This document shows, one piece after another, positions 48,321 through 61,618 of a DNA stretch of 64,000 nt (the first letter of the stretch is position 1; each line of letters begins with the position of its first letter). This DNA is from Ottelia alismoides (lineage: Eukaryota > Streptophyta > Magnoliopsida > Alismatales > Hydrocharitaceae), in contig JAZKJV010010119.1 of the NCBI GenBank assembly GCA_037367405.1, forward strand, positions 186,001-250,000, in the 5' to 3' direction. A program made the translations under genes and the position numbers. A model generated the notes under the pieces. It did no database searches. It saw only the letters and a list, made by a program, of their open reading frames with translations, and was not told the DNA's origin.

Positions 48321-49625
48321 GAGGAAAGGTAAGGAGGCAAGGGGGATAAGGATAGAGGGAGATGGTTGCACAATGGTCGGTGGGCAAGAGGAGTGCAGGA
48401 GGTTGTGGAGGTTTCGCGAATGCATGAGAAGGAATGACTGGGAAGAAGGCAAGGGTTGCGCTGGAGGGGAAGGAAGACCGATGGCACGTGCTGGGCACGT
48501 GCGTAGGGGGCACCTGTGCAGCACACGCTAGTGTTTTATTTTTTATTTTATTATTATTTTTTTTAAATGGAAAAAATAAGGCCAAAAATGACTGACACAT
48601 CGTGTCAACTCCAGAAAATTCAAGAATAAAAAGAAATGAAAAATCCAAAAGAAAGAGAAAATGACCTCATATCAAAATGTTGTCTTCACAAAAGTTGCTC
48701 ATGTTGATGAGATCTACAACTTTCTTGAAGGGTCCAAGAGTAAAAGAGGTCATCTACATAAAACTATATTTTTGGGGTACTCTATGTACATAAAATACCG
48801 TGATTTTTGGGTTTTGTAAATTTTTGTAATTTTTAATTAAGAGAAAAATCGAGAAAGATAACAATCAAATTAGAGATAAATATTTACACATCAATCTATT
48901 TTTTTTTTGAATTTTTAATAAATAAAAAATAGTGAAATACAATAAAGAAGAAAATTGATGATAATTGTATAGACTCGCAAATGACACTTAGACTTGGTTA
49001 GATTCTTTGATTTCAATTTCATATTGAATTTGAATTTTTCTGCTTTTTAATAAAACGTTAATCAAAGAATATAGATGAAAAAGAAATAAAAGAAAAAGTG
49101 TTAATTATGTACATAAAATATCAGGTGAAAAATAGGTAAAACAAATAATCCGCAAAAGTGGCCCAAAACCCATCTATCACATATAAGGCTCTGATTTTTA
49201 TGAAATTGGTCTTTTTTTGAAGTTCTTTGAATATGTATTACTTTAAAAGTGATTAGACCTAAATCAAACACTATATGAGGAAGATCTAAGCATTCCAATT
49301 TGCCAATTCTGAAATTGGAGTTTGGTCTCACTGGCCAATTATTTGAGTTAGTATTTATTTTGTATTTTTTCTTACATCTTGTTAGTAATATGTACACAAT
49401 GGAGTTGTTTTAGGTCAATTTGAGTTAGCATGAGTTAATTAAAAATGCATGAAGTTGGGTGGAAATATGAAGATGGTTATGAATGCAATTATGCATGCTA
49501 AAATATAGATATTAATTCTAAGTGTGTGAATGATAAAAATGCACATTACATGATGAAGTGCAACTAATTACTTGGTAATGAAGCTCTATTTTCATCTTTT
49601 AGTATGATGAATAACAGATTCATCA

Positions 49626-50893
49626 ACTCCCTATGCTTAAACCTTGCTCGTCCCCGAGCAACTAAAATGAAATGCAAAAGTGAAATGATTTTGGTTTCCA
49701 TACCAAAGTCATGAACAAAAGGTGAAAATGGAGCTAGACCTGACCTTTGGATTAATAGTTTGGCGGAACTTCTGTGAGAATTAGGGTTTTAAAATCAGCA
49801 GCCCTTGAGTTCTACATATCATTGTTACAGATTTGGCTCAGAAGTCAACTTGGATCAATCCTTCTCCCAAAGCATATCCCATGAACATTAAAGAACAATC
49901 TCGTGTGTGAAAGGTTTTAAATCTCCCCATAAAGAATGTTGGACTACCATGCAAACCCCCCTCCCAGTAACGCATCCTCGAGGAGTCAGGTATTTCCTTC
50001 TAAGGTCGGTCACGATGTGTTCACAATTGAAAGGGGAGAAATGCGAAGAAGGGGAAAAGAACTAGAGGATGACCAGCGTAGTCACCTCTCCTTGAGAAGA
50101 CAGTCGGTTTACCAAGTCTTCACCATGATCTGTAGGTTTTCTTGAAGCTTGGACCATTTTGGTTAAGTATTTATGTGGTAGTTTGTCCCCTCTTTTGTAT
50201 GGATTTTTGGGTAACTCTGCATGGATTTTTTGTGCCTTTACAGATATGGAATCTTTTTATCCGTACATGTTTTGGGGTTGTAGAAAATATTGTGCCCAGC
50301 CGTCCATCCATTTTCCGGAGCTTTATTTCAACCCATACTCCAATCTTTAGATGTCCATGCTACCAGAAAAGAGACCCACATAGTCTTCCAACACCCTATC
50401 TGTATGAGCTAAGTTCATAGTGTGAAAGAACAGATTAATTCCCTACTCAAAAGCTATGGCCAGAATTAGGAGGCCATGTTAGACACTAAGAGTCAAAGGT
50501 TACGCATTGTCATGCGAAACTCAAGAATTAAGTTAAAATACCTTAAGCTTCTAAAATCCTCTTTCTTGGTGAAATTTCTCTAGAAATTAGGTAGATTAAG
50601 ACCAATTCAAGACCACTCTCCACTTTTACTCATAACTCGATTCAGAACCCAATAATTTTTCAATTTGTATATACTTGATTTGCAAATGAGATGCAATATG
50701 ATGATTATTTTCTTTTTTTATGAATGCAAGGATGATATGCAAGAGTAAAGAAATTTTTCAATTTTTTCCATTTTTTACGATATTTTTGTTTTTGTTTTTT
50801 TGGACTTTTACCCATCTCGTAATTGTATGTATGAATATATGTGAAAGTACGAGCTATGGGTAAAGTATATATGTAATATATACACGCCCCACT
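49626..50893 (-). mobile_element. 3' internal tail of E5, truncated at stem-loop module 1
   Basis: Directly after the LTR start, plus-strand ACTCCCTATGCTTAAACC is the PPT region. The rest matches the non-coding tail of A and B (for example GTGTTCACAATTGAAAGG at 50018 against position 6 onward of A). It stops at ACACGCCCCACT, the C-run that precedes module 1 in A (1145-1152), where the E6 LTR begins. No coding. Confidence 0.75.
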
Positions 50894-53800
50894 TGATGAA
50901 TCTACATTTCATCATCTTTATTCATTTATTTTAGCATAAAATCCCTTATAAAACACTTGTATATAATACTTTTTCCATATTCTTACTAACTTGCATCTGT
51001 GTGTAAATATTGTCCACTTGTTACAATTTTAACCTAAAATAAATAAAGAAAGAAAGAAAAGAAAAAAAAGAATACTATATATATGTAATAAATATAGGCT
51101 GACCTGAACCCCGAGGAAGGTTAAGACTTGACCTGATCGACTAGGAATAATGTATGGGGAGATAGGCTCCTTAATCAGAAAATCCAAAAGATGTGCGTTG
51201 TGTATATTTGTATACTTACACTATTTTATTTGTAAATAAATTGACCTCAGACAAAATAATTTTCAAAACAAAAGTTGGAAATAAAAATGTTTCCTAATTA
51301 GTAAAAATGATTACACAATCAAAGCATGTACAGCAAAAATGCAACCACACTTGGAAAAAAGCCACTAAGCAATAATTGAAAGACCAATTCTTGCTCCATA
51401 TGAACTCAAATTGAACCAAACTCACTTCCATTGTATTTTAAAATAAATTAGCTTTAAAATGGTTGTGATATCATAATTTTGGAGTTACGATTAAAAGTTG
51501 GTTTTCTAGGGTGGTTTGTGCAATTTTACCATTTATTTGTACATATTATATTTTGTAAATATCTGTGAATATTTTTACCAATTGTTTCAAATAAAAATAA
51601 AAAAAATAACTAACATCCTTATTTAACAATCTATATAATGTACCATATGTATATAGTATATGTATATAGTTGTTATCCTTAAATAACCACCATAAAAAAA
51701 TAAAGAAATTAACATTTTTATCCAATTTAATAAAGTGACGAAAATACAAAAAAAATATTTTCTGTAAATATCTTTAATACAAATTTTACCTCTACCTCAT
51801 TTATATTTTTTCCTGATCTCTTTTTCTCATTTCAAATTTTTGAATTTCAAATTCTTATCTTTTCTATTTATATGGCTCCTTCGTCCTCATTCCAACGGGA
51901 TCAATCTTCAGTAAGAGGAGCCCGATCTTCGAGAGTCTTCTGGTCGCAGAAAGGTGCCTAGCCTCCGAGCCGTCCGGTGATAGCGAGTTGGCCTTCGTCG
52001 AGGTGATCAAGGTCTTTTATGCTCCCAAGGTGAGATCCACATTTTTCTTTTCTTATTTTTCATCTAGGTTAATCTTAATTATTTTTCGCATCTTTATTTC
52101 GTCGTCAATTTTTTTTCATCTTGATCTTAGAATCCATCACGATTTGATCCGCCACCGACTCGATTTTTCATTTTACATCTCGATCTATTCACGTTGTTTT
52201 CTACCTCCCACTATCTCTCAACTCCGACCATGCATGGTAGCCAGAGACTCAGATCCATTCCTCATTTTTCACCGGATCCCCATCCACGCATTCCATTTCG
52301 ATTTTGGGATCGAGTCAACATACTCGCATCCTAATTTGTTTTTAAATAAACAATACATAAAATACAAAATAATATTTTCTTTCTTTCCTTCTAGCATTTG
52401 TTTTGCAGGAAGAATTTAAAAGAAACAAAAAATAAATAGATAAAATTTAAAAAATCATTTGTTATAGTTTCTGTTTAAAAAAATTAAAAAAAGATTTTTT
52501 CGTTATTATTTCGTATGTGTTTCTACAAAATTCTCAATAAAAGATTAAAATAAAAAAATCGACGGTGCCTGCCGTCGCATGCTCCCGCCGCGCTCCACTA
52601 CTGATCTTCTCTACGTGCCACCGAACCAACCACTACGAGGTCCCGTGTGCCGCCCCATCACCGCGCCACAACCGTGCCTCACCGGCCCATAGCTTCGCCA
52701 CGACATCGCAGTTCACGCCTTCAGTCGAGAACCCCTTCGTGAAGACATACATCGCGTTCTTCAGCGGACTCAGCCAGGTTGCACCTCCTCTTGTCCTCCA
52801 TCACCGTCACCACAGAATCCAGCCTGATGCGAGCGCCACCCCTACCCTTCGCGCAGGCCATAGGAGCTTCACCACCATCCCCATTGGTTGACGCCACCGC
52901 TGTCCAGCGCTTGAGCTCAACTGCACCGCCCACACCACCTGACATCTGCCCCGTGCAGAGGAGAATGAGTACCGACGATTCTAGATCTGCCCGCTGCGCG
53001 ACCCACTGCCTCGTCAGATCCACGTCGCCAGCCAACCACCTCTTCCGTCGAGCTCCACTTGCGGCATGGCCTGAGCCGCAGCCACCGCCACTAGATAACG
53101 GCGGTGCCCCATATGTTTGGAGAGAGAAACGAGGAAGGGGGCACCTCCTTCCTCTTTGGTTGAAGAAATGAAGGGAACAAACAAGGAACCCAAGCTCTGA
53201 AATAAAAAAATTATGAAAATTACACTTCAACCCACGCAGTTCTTCAAAATTGCGCAAAGATCCCCGTCGACCAGCTATCACGTGCTTCACACATGCCCTC
53301 CTGGGTAAATTTCATTTTCTATCTAATAGTTTATCTTTATTATCATTTCATGTAAAAACTTTTAACATTTACATTTCAGTCCCAATATTCCAGACCTTCA
53401 TTTGCATGCTCTTTTCTGTGAAATAAATGTTTTTTATTGGTCGATAAATTATGAAAAATCATGCTATGCTCCTGATATGTGTATCTTTATAGCATAAATT
53501 TTTCATTGAATTTTATATTCCATTGATATCATTAAAAAATCAAAAACAATGTCATTTTATCTTCTATATATTCAAAAATTCATAAAAATTTGAATTTTTC
53601 TCTAAATATTCTAAAAAATTATATTAATTCCCTTTCATTGTCTTTAAAGTTCCATCCAAATTTCACACATTAATTCTTTTCAAAATGCAAAAAAATTGGA
53701 AAATACTAAAAATCTTATAAAAATCATAAAAAATCTACAAAAATCCAAAAATCGTGATTTCAGTTCATGTTTGTAGATTTTTGTCTATATTTTGTCATAA

Positions 53801-54442
53801 AAATAATTACCAAGAGTTTTAAGCAATAAAATATTTTTAAATTACAAATTACTTCGGGTTATGCATTGTTTATCATTTTTACCACTGTTTGATTTTTAGA
53901 AAAATACAAAAGGATCTGAAAATTCCACAAAAATTCCCAAAAATAATTCAAAGCCTTTAAAACCCAAAAATATTTTCTCCAGAATTTTCTGAATATTTTC
54001 TGATATAATTAAAAATTACAAAAGAGTTTAGTATGTGTATTTCTTATCTTGTGCATTGTGTTCTTGTTTGAATTTTTTAAAAGAATTGCAAAATTAGAAT
54101 CACTAAAAATTTGAAAATCAGAAAATAAAAAATGGAAAAAATTTAAAAGAGAAAAATTCTACAAAAACCAACGATAGTTTTCCTTTGAGATTCCTTCTTT
54201 TTCTCTTAATTGATTTTCATCTATTATTTGAAATAACCCTCGGAATTATAGCCTCCATGAGTTCGATCTTGTTGCTATACATGTAAATAAGTAGCAAAGA
54301 TTTCTCTTGATCCACCTTATTTTTCTTGTTATTATTTTGTAGCGAGAGAAGGAAAAAAATTATTTGTTTGAGCTGGAAATTTCAGGGACAACAACAACTT
54401 TACATCATTAATAACCAATCCTCGAAGATCCTGTGCTCAACA
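50894..54442 (+). repeat. 5' LTR of E6 (alpha family, 3.55 kb)
   Basis: It starts TGATGAATCTACATTTCATCA then TCTTTATTCATTTATTTTAG, and ends CTCAACA at 54442 before AAA and the PBS. It aligns with 4891-8271 (opposite strand). TATA-like box at 51864, donor-like AAG/GTGAGA at 52030, GC-rich block at about 52560-53160, AT-rich elsewhere. Open frames in the GC-rich block occur on both strands and are not conserved in the other alpha LTR. Confidence 0.88.
51864..51873 (+). promoter_or_regulatory. TATA-like box in the E6 LTR
   Basis: CTATTTATATGGCTCCTTC is conserved with the alpha LTR at 7258. A donor-like CCCAAG/GTGAGA follows about 165 bases downstream at 52030. Confidence 0.45.
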
Positions 54443-54445
54443 AAA

Positions 54446-54463
54446 TGGCATCATTGACGGGGA
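54446..54463 (+). other. Primer-binding site (tRNA-Asp type) of E6
   Basis: TGGCATCATTGACGGGGA agrees with the complement of the plant tRNA-Asp 3' end at 14 of 18 positions. The first two mismatches (G to A, C to T) fit decay of methylated CpG. Confidence 0.82.
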
Positions 54464-54840
54464 GCCATGGTGAGGGTAGTTTGGTTTCCCTTTTGACCTA
54501 TTATTCTTGGTTGTATATATCTGTTTATATTTTGCCACATTATTCCATTGTTCATATTCACTATTTCATTTCAATTTCCTGCTTACATTTTATAATTGTG
54601 TTTCTTACTCATTCTCTCTTTTCTTTTTATTGCAAGGGCTTGCGGAGCAAAGGAAGCAATCCTAGGAGAGCCGAAGCACCAAAGCAAAGCGGAGGCGGCT
54701 TGATTCTTCACCGAGCCGCATGATAGCGTGGGAGGAGAAGAAGAAGAATTGAAGAAGACCAAAAAAGATTTTTTAACTATTTTTTCTAGCATTTGAACCC
54801 TTGTATACAGACATTCATTTGTTGCGGGGTCTGTTTCGCC

Positions 54841-54856
54841 AAGTGCCGATGCACTT
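54841..54856 (+). promoter_or_regulatory. Leader hairpin of E6
   Basis: AAGTGC-CGAT-GCACTT, six perfect pairs around a four-base loop, at the same leader position as in A and B. Role in RNA packaging or dimerisation is inferred. Confidence 0.48.
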
Positions 54857-55492
54857 ATGGGACCTCACCGTTTTTTTTTTCATTGCCTTATTTTTCTTTG
54901 TTTTACACGGATTTAGTGAGCTACCTATTGATTGCTTTAATGACTTTGCTTGAGTCATGTAATTAATTAGGTCCAAACACCCTAAAGAAGAATTTCAGTA
55001 CCTATAGAATAGAGCGTAGTTGGACATATCAAATTAACTTGTTCTTGCCTGTTAATAGAAGCTATTGATTAGGACGGTTCACTTGCATTTGCATATAGGT
55101 TACTTTATTTTTCTGTATTTCAATTCTATATGGATCACTTGCATGTAGAGTGCTGGCGACAAGGTACGCATCTCTAACCCATGCATGCATCATTGTGTTT
55201 AATCGCATTGGCATTTCCGATCTCCTTTCTTGTTTGCACTCACATAAGTTAACAAGGAAATTGGATATTCTGTAGGCAATTCATTGAAAATACTCAAACC
55301 AAGTGATAACTGCTTAAAATTGGGACTGCTAAAGAAAACTCGACACTAAAATAAATGTAAGGAAAAATAATTATTTTGTGTAGAATAACCCCCGTCTTGT
55401 TTGATTTATCTGCAACGAGAGATAGACCCGCACACTAGGTAGAACCATGTCCAAACTCTCTTCAGACTATTGTCTTGTGATTAGTTGTTCTC

Positions 55493-58400
55493 TGATTAAC
55501 CCGAAAAATCGAGCGGTCGTATTGATCCACAAGGCGGATCCACAGTCGATGTGTTGACCACTACAAAATCCCGATTAAGTTAACAAATAACCCACAATAA
55601 CAGTGAAACAATGAGAAGCAAATATGGAGTTAAAATTTATTATAACTCTACAATAAGTGTATATAGGTGCAAGTATGTGTAGTGTGTCGAAATAAGGGAG
55701 CAAGCAAGATAGATCAAGGCAATGGTGCACAAAAATGTGAATGTGTGATCAAATGCCTACAAATATGCAAATTTTTGTGTTTTTAATATTTTTTTTGATT
55801 TTTGTCTTATTATTTATTTTTTTGTATTTTGATTTTTTATTTTCTGATTTTCTATTTTCTTTTTATATTCAATATTTTTTATATTTTCTGTTTCTTTAAA
55901 TAGAATATACATATAAAGTAAAAAAAGAGGGATAAAGTATTTATAAAAATAGGTAAAAATAAGCAAAATTCAGAAAATAAAATATTTTTGGCTTTTTATA
56001 ATTTCATAATTTTTTTGTGATTTTTATAAATTTTTCCTAATTTTTTTGGTATTTTTAAAGTTAAAAATAATGAAAACGGTAGATAAAAGAAAAGGTTGAA
56101 ACTAAATTGAGGGTGAAAAATATCAAACAGGTTCAAAAATTCCTCAAATTAATTTTAAAACAAAGAAAATAAAACCAAGAAAATTCAGAGACAAAAAATA
56201 GATTTTTAGGATTTTTGTAGAATTTTTATGATCTTTATAAAGATTTTTAGAGTTTTTATAATTTAATGGGTTTTCTTTTGTATTTTCTAATGATTTTTGG
56301 TCTGAATATAAAAGACACTTAAAGACACAAAAGGTAATTTTTTTGGAAATTTTAAAGGGGTTTTAGTATTTTTTTTGGTATTTTCTAATGCAATCAGTAG
56401 TAAAAATGCATGTCTTTGAATTTTTATAAATATGAAAATGCAAGAAAAATGCAAAACAAAAATATGGAGTGGAAGATCAATGAAACAATAGCTTAACTTG
56501 ATTTTTTTGGTGATTTTTAGAAATTTATAGATGCGTGAAATAAATAGGGGAAACAAAAACAAAAATCAATCTAGCAGGGGCATTTCTGTAATATGCGGAC
56601 AGTTCCAGGGCAGAAGTGTAATTTCTACACAAAATTTATAACTAATTAATAACCTTTATAGATCAATCACAAATAGCCAAATTTCCAAGGGTATATCCGC
56701 AAAATTCCCAAAGTCACGTGCATAGGGCACGTGACTCGCATGAACCTAAAAGTAATTATCAAAAGCTCAAGGACTGATTTACAAAATACCCACAAATATT
56801 AAATTGTGCAAGATAAGTTTCAGGACTACATGGAAATTTAACAAGACACAGGTCATTGCCTACAAAATAGCCAGACGCACGTGGTTGCGCACGTGCGCTT
56901 CACTGGCAAGGACCTAGCGGTAATATCGAAAAGTCCGGGGCCCTTTTGAAAAATATTACAAATATGGTAACGGAGTCGATGAATGATTAAAGCCTAATAA
57001 TTAAATACAAAAAATTCAGGGGGTTTGAGTGTAAAATACCCCTCACGCCTGGGAGGACGACGGATGTTGAGCAACTTAAGACACGTGTCCTCAAGGGGAC
57101 AATCGATACCATTTCCTTCCTGACGGTCCTGATTAGATCTTTGAGTGAGATCGATGGTTGGTGGAGGGCGTGATCCAACGGTTCATAGAAGGTTAGCAAG
57201 AACAAAGGATCATCCAACGGCTCAGAGAAGCTTCGGAAGAACAGGGCCGGAACGCGGGCCCGGCAGACTTGGGCCGTCGTTCATGCCTTCCCCCGTCGTC
57301 TTCCGTCGTTGCGAAGAGTCCCAAGAGCACGTCGGTGGCTTCCTCTATAGGCTGGAGGTCACAGAAAGGACAGAGAACGTCCGACGCTCGCCCGCGAGGT
57401 CGGAGGAGTCACAACCCCCCAAGTATCTCCGGTGAACACCGAAAGAGCCCCCGATGCGCTTGAGCTCTGCAGGACCTGCGCAAAAAGAGACTTCGGGCCA
57501 AGGGCAAATTGCCTCAACCTGGTAAGCGGAGTGTCAAGGAGCGTGGAGGAGGGTATGTGGCTCGCCGGAGCAACTCCGGCGAGGGGATCTACGAGGGGAT
57601 CAGATGGAAGAAACACGGATTGGATTATAAGGGTCTATTCTTACGACAATAGAGAATTAAAAACGCAAGAAAAATGAAGGGAAAATGCGAACCTCAAGGG
57701 TGTACACCCGAGGTGGACCTTGACGGCCGGAGCCGGAGGGGGGGGGGTGGAAGCCGACCTCCTGCGACTTGTCGTACCTCAACGAGAGGGGTAGATACTC
57801 CCCTGCCATCGGAGTCGAACCTCGAAGCTCTCGGATGTCTAAACATAACCAGGAAATGGTTCAAAAATTGAATGAAGGAGGAGGGGTTCTTTTGAAGGGC
57901 TGACTGAGCGAGATCAAGGAACGAGGCGTAGCAGATGATACATCGATCCAAAGATCGATATAAGCCCACAGCGTGAAAGCTCGATCAACGGCAACCAAAA
58001 GTCAAGAAGGCGCCATTACGAAATGATGCAAGTAGCACCATCAAAAAATGGGTGAATATAGGCCAAAAATCTAGTATGACATGAACAGGAGAAGGCTCAG
58101 ACAGTTGACCTACGGTCAACTGTCAGAGCCACCTAGTTGGTCCACGTGGACCAACCAGGAAAAATCCTGAAAAAATGTTTTATTTATTTATTTAAAAATA
58201 GTTAATGAACTTATTGATTTTTAATTATTAAATAAAAAATGTTTATTATTTTAAGAAGTATTTTATTATGATTTTTAATTATTTTTTAGAGGTATAAAAA
58301 TACAAGTTACATTTTTAGGCTTATATAGGTATATATATTTATATATTTTAATATTTTATTTTAATTTTGAGAATTTAATTTTATTATTTTTGTTTTTTAT

Positions 58401-59312
58401 TTTATAATTTTATAAAATATTTTTATAGACTTGAATATATTTTTATTGTATTTTTATGACTTATTTTTTACACTTAATAAAATAGAAGTATGAATTATAT
58501 AGGTATATATACAGGCATTATACCTATGTATGTTATATACAAGTATTTTATTTTGTGTTTCCTTTGTGTTTTAATTCTGATTTTAATATACACATAAATT
58601 ATAAATAATATTTACAAAATTAAAAAATTAAAAAATTATAAAAATAATGAAGAAACAATAAAATGAATATTTTAATCTGTACAAGTATACAATAGGAGTC
58701 CAAAAATCAACTTTCAAACCGTAGCTCCCCAAATGCGAAACCATTGCCATTAAACAACTTATTTAAAACTATATACAATTAAAGGTGATTTTGATGCATT
58801 TCAAGTTTTTATTTGGGAGATACAGGTCTGGGAAGTTTGGATTCTGGAATCTTATTCAGATCATAACTTTTTATCTGTACATTATTTTTGAGTGAAATCA
58901 ATTTTGTATTTTCTTTATTTAATTATCTACAACTTTCATGTACAAAGTTTCTTTATTTGAGGTATAAAAAGTGGAACTAAAAATAGGTCCCAAAATGAAT
59001 AAAGAGTGAACAAAAGTAAAGGTATTTTTATTGTATTTTGGCCCTTATCTCCCCCTACTTTATTCCTTGTCGACCTAGTCATCGAGATGCCTAGGTCTCG
59101 GGGTTTCGGGTCATAAAATATTTACAATATTTTATTCTTTTTCTTTTATTTTCTTTATTCTATAATTTTGGCTTTAAAAACTGCATTTTATACATTATTT
59201 ATACACACATGCATGAATGCTAAGATGCACAAATTAAGGGTATTTACATGCATTTGCTAGGGTTTTTGAGGCCAAAATGATAGAATAAAAATGATGAAAC
59301 ATGGATTCATCA
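55493..59312 (-). repeat. Solo LTR, beta family (3.82 kb), with 5-bp target duplication
   Basis: Plus-strand ends are TGATTAACCCG and ATGGATTCATCA, flanked by TTCTC on both sides (55488-55492 and 59313-59317). The E6 leader reads continuously across when it is removed, as shown by the uninterrupted copy in A (about 3830-3850). GC-rich block at about 57030-57900; donor-like GAG/GTTCGC at 57692. Open frames at 57145-57871 lie in this block on both strands and are not genes. Confidence 0.9.
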
Positions 59313-59700
59313 TTCTCCATTGAGGACTTCACCGTGTAGCCGGTAATCAGTTCAAGATTTCCATAGCAGAGTGGGCAGATTTGGTAGCCGGTAAACGGTC
59401 CGCACCCATACTGGCTGGGAAAAACTAGTTGTAATATTGGGACAGTCTCCTGGGAGCATTGGGTTCCTAACAGTCGCTTTAACAACTCTGGTATATTGTA
59501 TTCCCACCAAACTCTAGCAATTGACAAGATAATTGACCGAACCTTCACGGTCTTAACATTGCGTTCAGTTGGTGTACAGGGGTTTATTTTGTATTTGATT
59601 ACTTGTGTGCATACTAGATCCTTCTGTGCATTTGCGCCTTTTTCTCCACATCTTTTGACTTGACCCTCGTGCACTCCCTATCCCATCTTTTGTTTCGAAG

Positions 59701-60042
59701 ATGGACAACTGGAGTTATTTTAATCCGATCATCGTGGTCTTCTCGCACTCTCTAGACGATCCACCTTTTTTCCAAGAGGACTTTCCTCCTGATTTTTATG
59801 CATATCCACGAAACCCATTATTTCAGGAATCAGATGATGATTTTCACCCACCCTATTCAACTCACCCGACCCTGTGATTTTGAAGTCATCTTTCATGGTG
59901 TTCACACTTGAGACCCTAAAACAGATGATGGAGCATATGAGTTCCAGGATTACCAGTCTATTTAACAAAAATAAGAGCCATAACACTGATCCACTGTTTG
60001 AGGATATCGATTCACTAGAGGATAATCATGAGAGCTTGTAAT
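59701..60042 (+). pseudogene. ORF1 of E6, broken
   Basis: It starts MDNWSYFNPI at 59701 and runs 58 codons to a TGA at 59875-59877. In a shifted frame the homologous region goes on through LETLKQMMEHM and an acidic EDIDSLEDNHESL end with a TAA near 60040. Pro/Phe-rich and acidic like ORF1 of A. No gag capsid block. Function unknown. Confidence 0.55.
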
Positions 60043-60132
60043 CGCCCAATATACTAAAAATGAGAAAAGTTTAAAAATCTAAAAAGATTCGGGGAGACAC
60101 AGTGTTAATTCATTTTGTGAGGAGAGGCACCC

Positions 60133-61524
60133 ATGCCAAACCATTTTCTGACACAATTATTCACCACATGTCCCAACCTTGACTGCGAGGATTCCATTAT
60201 ACAGACTGGTCTTGACAATCCTCATGTATATGCTGATTCTGATATCCTCCCTTGTATGGAGGAGGTCCAAAAATTCAAAAAAATGTTGACTGAACTCGAA
60301 GTGATGGCCACCATTCATGAAATCATTAATGCCCGACTTCACCAGGCCATGACCCATTTATCTGCTCCTCAACACAAGAAGAGAAAGCGGAGAAGCAGAT
60401 CTGAGCGTCACATCTTGATCATGGCCACTGCCTATGCCATCTCTCACCATCCCCAATTTAAGAAAGCGAACACTGCCACACCTCTTGTGAGTTGATCCAT
60501 ATATGACTATTTTGGTTATAACACTCTCCTTGATGGGGTTCGTCAATCAATATAATACCCTTCTCTATGGTACAATCTCTTAATCTTAGGGCCTCTCAAG
60601 AAAACCAGGATGATAATTCAATTTGCTGATGGATCTATCAAGAGACCGAAGGGTATTGTACAAAACATTATCATTCCCACTCAGGGTATGAACTTCACTT
60701 CTGATTTTGTCATATTGCCCATGGAGACCTCCACCGGGCACCCTCCAATCATCCTGGTTCGGCCTTTCCCCGCCTCTGCGGGACCCGTTATTGATTATGG
60801 ATCATGTGAGCTTCGCTTCCGTTCTGATGTAGGCAGTGATATGTTGATCACTATACCCACTAATGATTAGAGACCTGCATCCCATGAGAGTGTTCCTGTG
60901 TTAACCATCCCCAAGGACCTTAAACTTGATGATAATATCAGAGATTCTTATTGTATGTTGGATGATAATGAAACCCAAGAATTCTGCTTCAAGGAGGAAG
61001 ACTCGGAAAGCATAGACATCAGAGTTCCCCCTTCTGGTATGTGGAGATGCATTGATGACATCCGCGAGATTTACATGATAGAAACCTTAGAGAGGAAGGC
61101 AGAATCTGAAACTAGTCAAGACTGACATGATTTGACTACTTTCACTGATGAGTCTGCTCCTATTCACCCTGAATTAGACGAGACCGATAAGGCCAAATTT
61201 GATTTGATTGCTTTTATAAAGGAATTTGGGCCTTTTGATAAAGATGATGATCCAGTAGAGGCTCACCAGGTTGGAATTAATCTTACTTTTTCTGATAATT
61301 ATTTCGAGCCTTTTTACTTTGATATTTACGAGACCTCCCAAGCAGGACATGACCACACTACTTCCACTAACTGATTCTTGCCTGCACACTCTGAGACTGT
61401 TGAGGATACATTTTTGGTCGATCCTGATCAGTTTATGTCTAATGATGACCCTAATATCGACCTACACCATGTTAGATCCATTCCTCAATGGTTCTGCAAG
61501 AAGGTTCATTTTCGACCTTCTTGA
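60133..61524 (+). pseudogene. Decayed protease-type coding region of E6
   Basis: 60133-60495 encodes the linker (MPNHFLTQLFTTCPN, then a basic KKRKRRSRSERH stretch at residues 82-93) and stops at a TGA just before the protease. The catalytic region LLDG falls after the stop with a frameshift (about 60530). 60610-60870 carries the flap and core strands (QFADGSIKRPKG, PPIILVRPFPASAG, VIDYGSCELRF). 60898-61374 continues the acidic tail with one stop (61123), ending near 61524. The order and length agree with A and B. Inactive. Confidence 0.78.
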
Positions 61525-61618
61525 CATATGTACATCCACTCATTTTGTATATCCTTTTGTTTCACTCTTTCTTCTTCCATTTTATCATTCACCCCTTTTC
61601 CATGTGTGTGTATATATG

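Larger units (their letters stand above)
42057..49625 (-). repeat. Gamma-family LTR shared by E4 and E5, split by a solo LTR
   Basis: On the minus strand it starts at 49625 with TGATGAATCTGTTATTCATCA and ends at 42057. The end segment (plus strand GTGAGATTACCTTTTAATTT and TCGTTCGTTGCAGTCGGG) aligns with 36620-36720. Without the solo LTR (43579-47738) and one duplication copy it is about 3.40 kb. The GC-rich part (43000-43578 plus 47744-48540) is split by the insertion. A TATA-like box is at 48312 and a donor CAG/GTATA at 48065. It acts as 5' LTR for E4 and 3' LTR for E5. Confidence 0.78.

Noticed and set aside
47704..48648. 314-aa minus-strand frame, the longest in the window
   Set aside because: It crosses the end of the solo LTR and the target duplication into the host LTR's GC-rich island, so it is a chance fusion of two repeats. 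It has no recognisable domain.
57145..57871. Several frames in a GC-rich stretch resembling a small gene
   Set aside because: They lie inside the beta solo LTR's GC-rich island, open on both strands, with no counterpart in the other beta LTRs.
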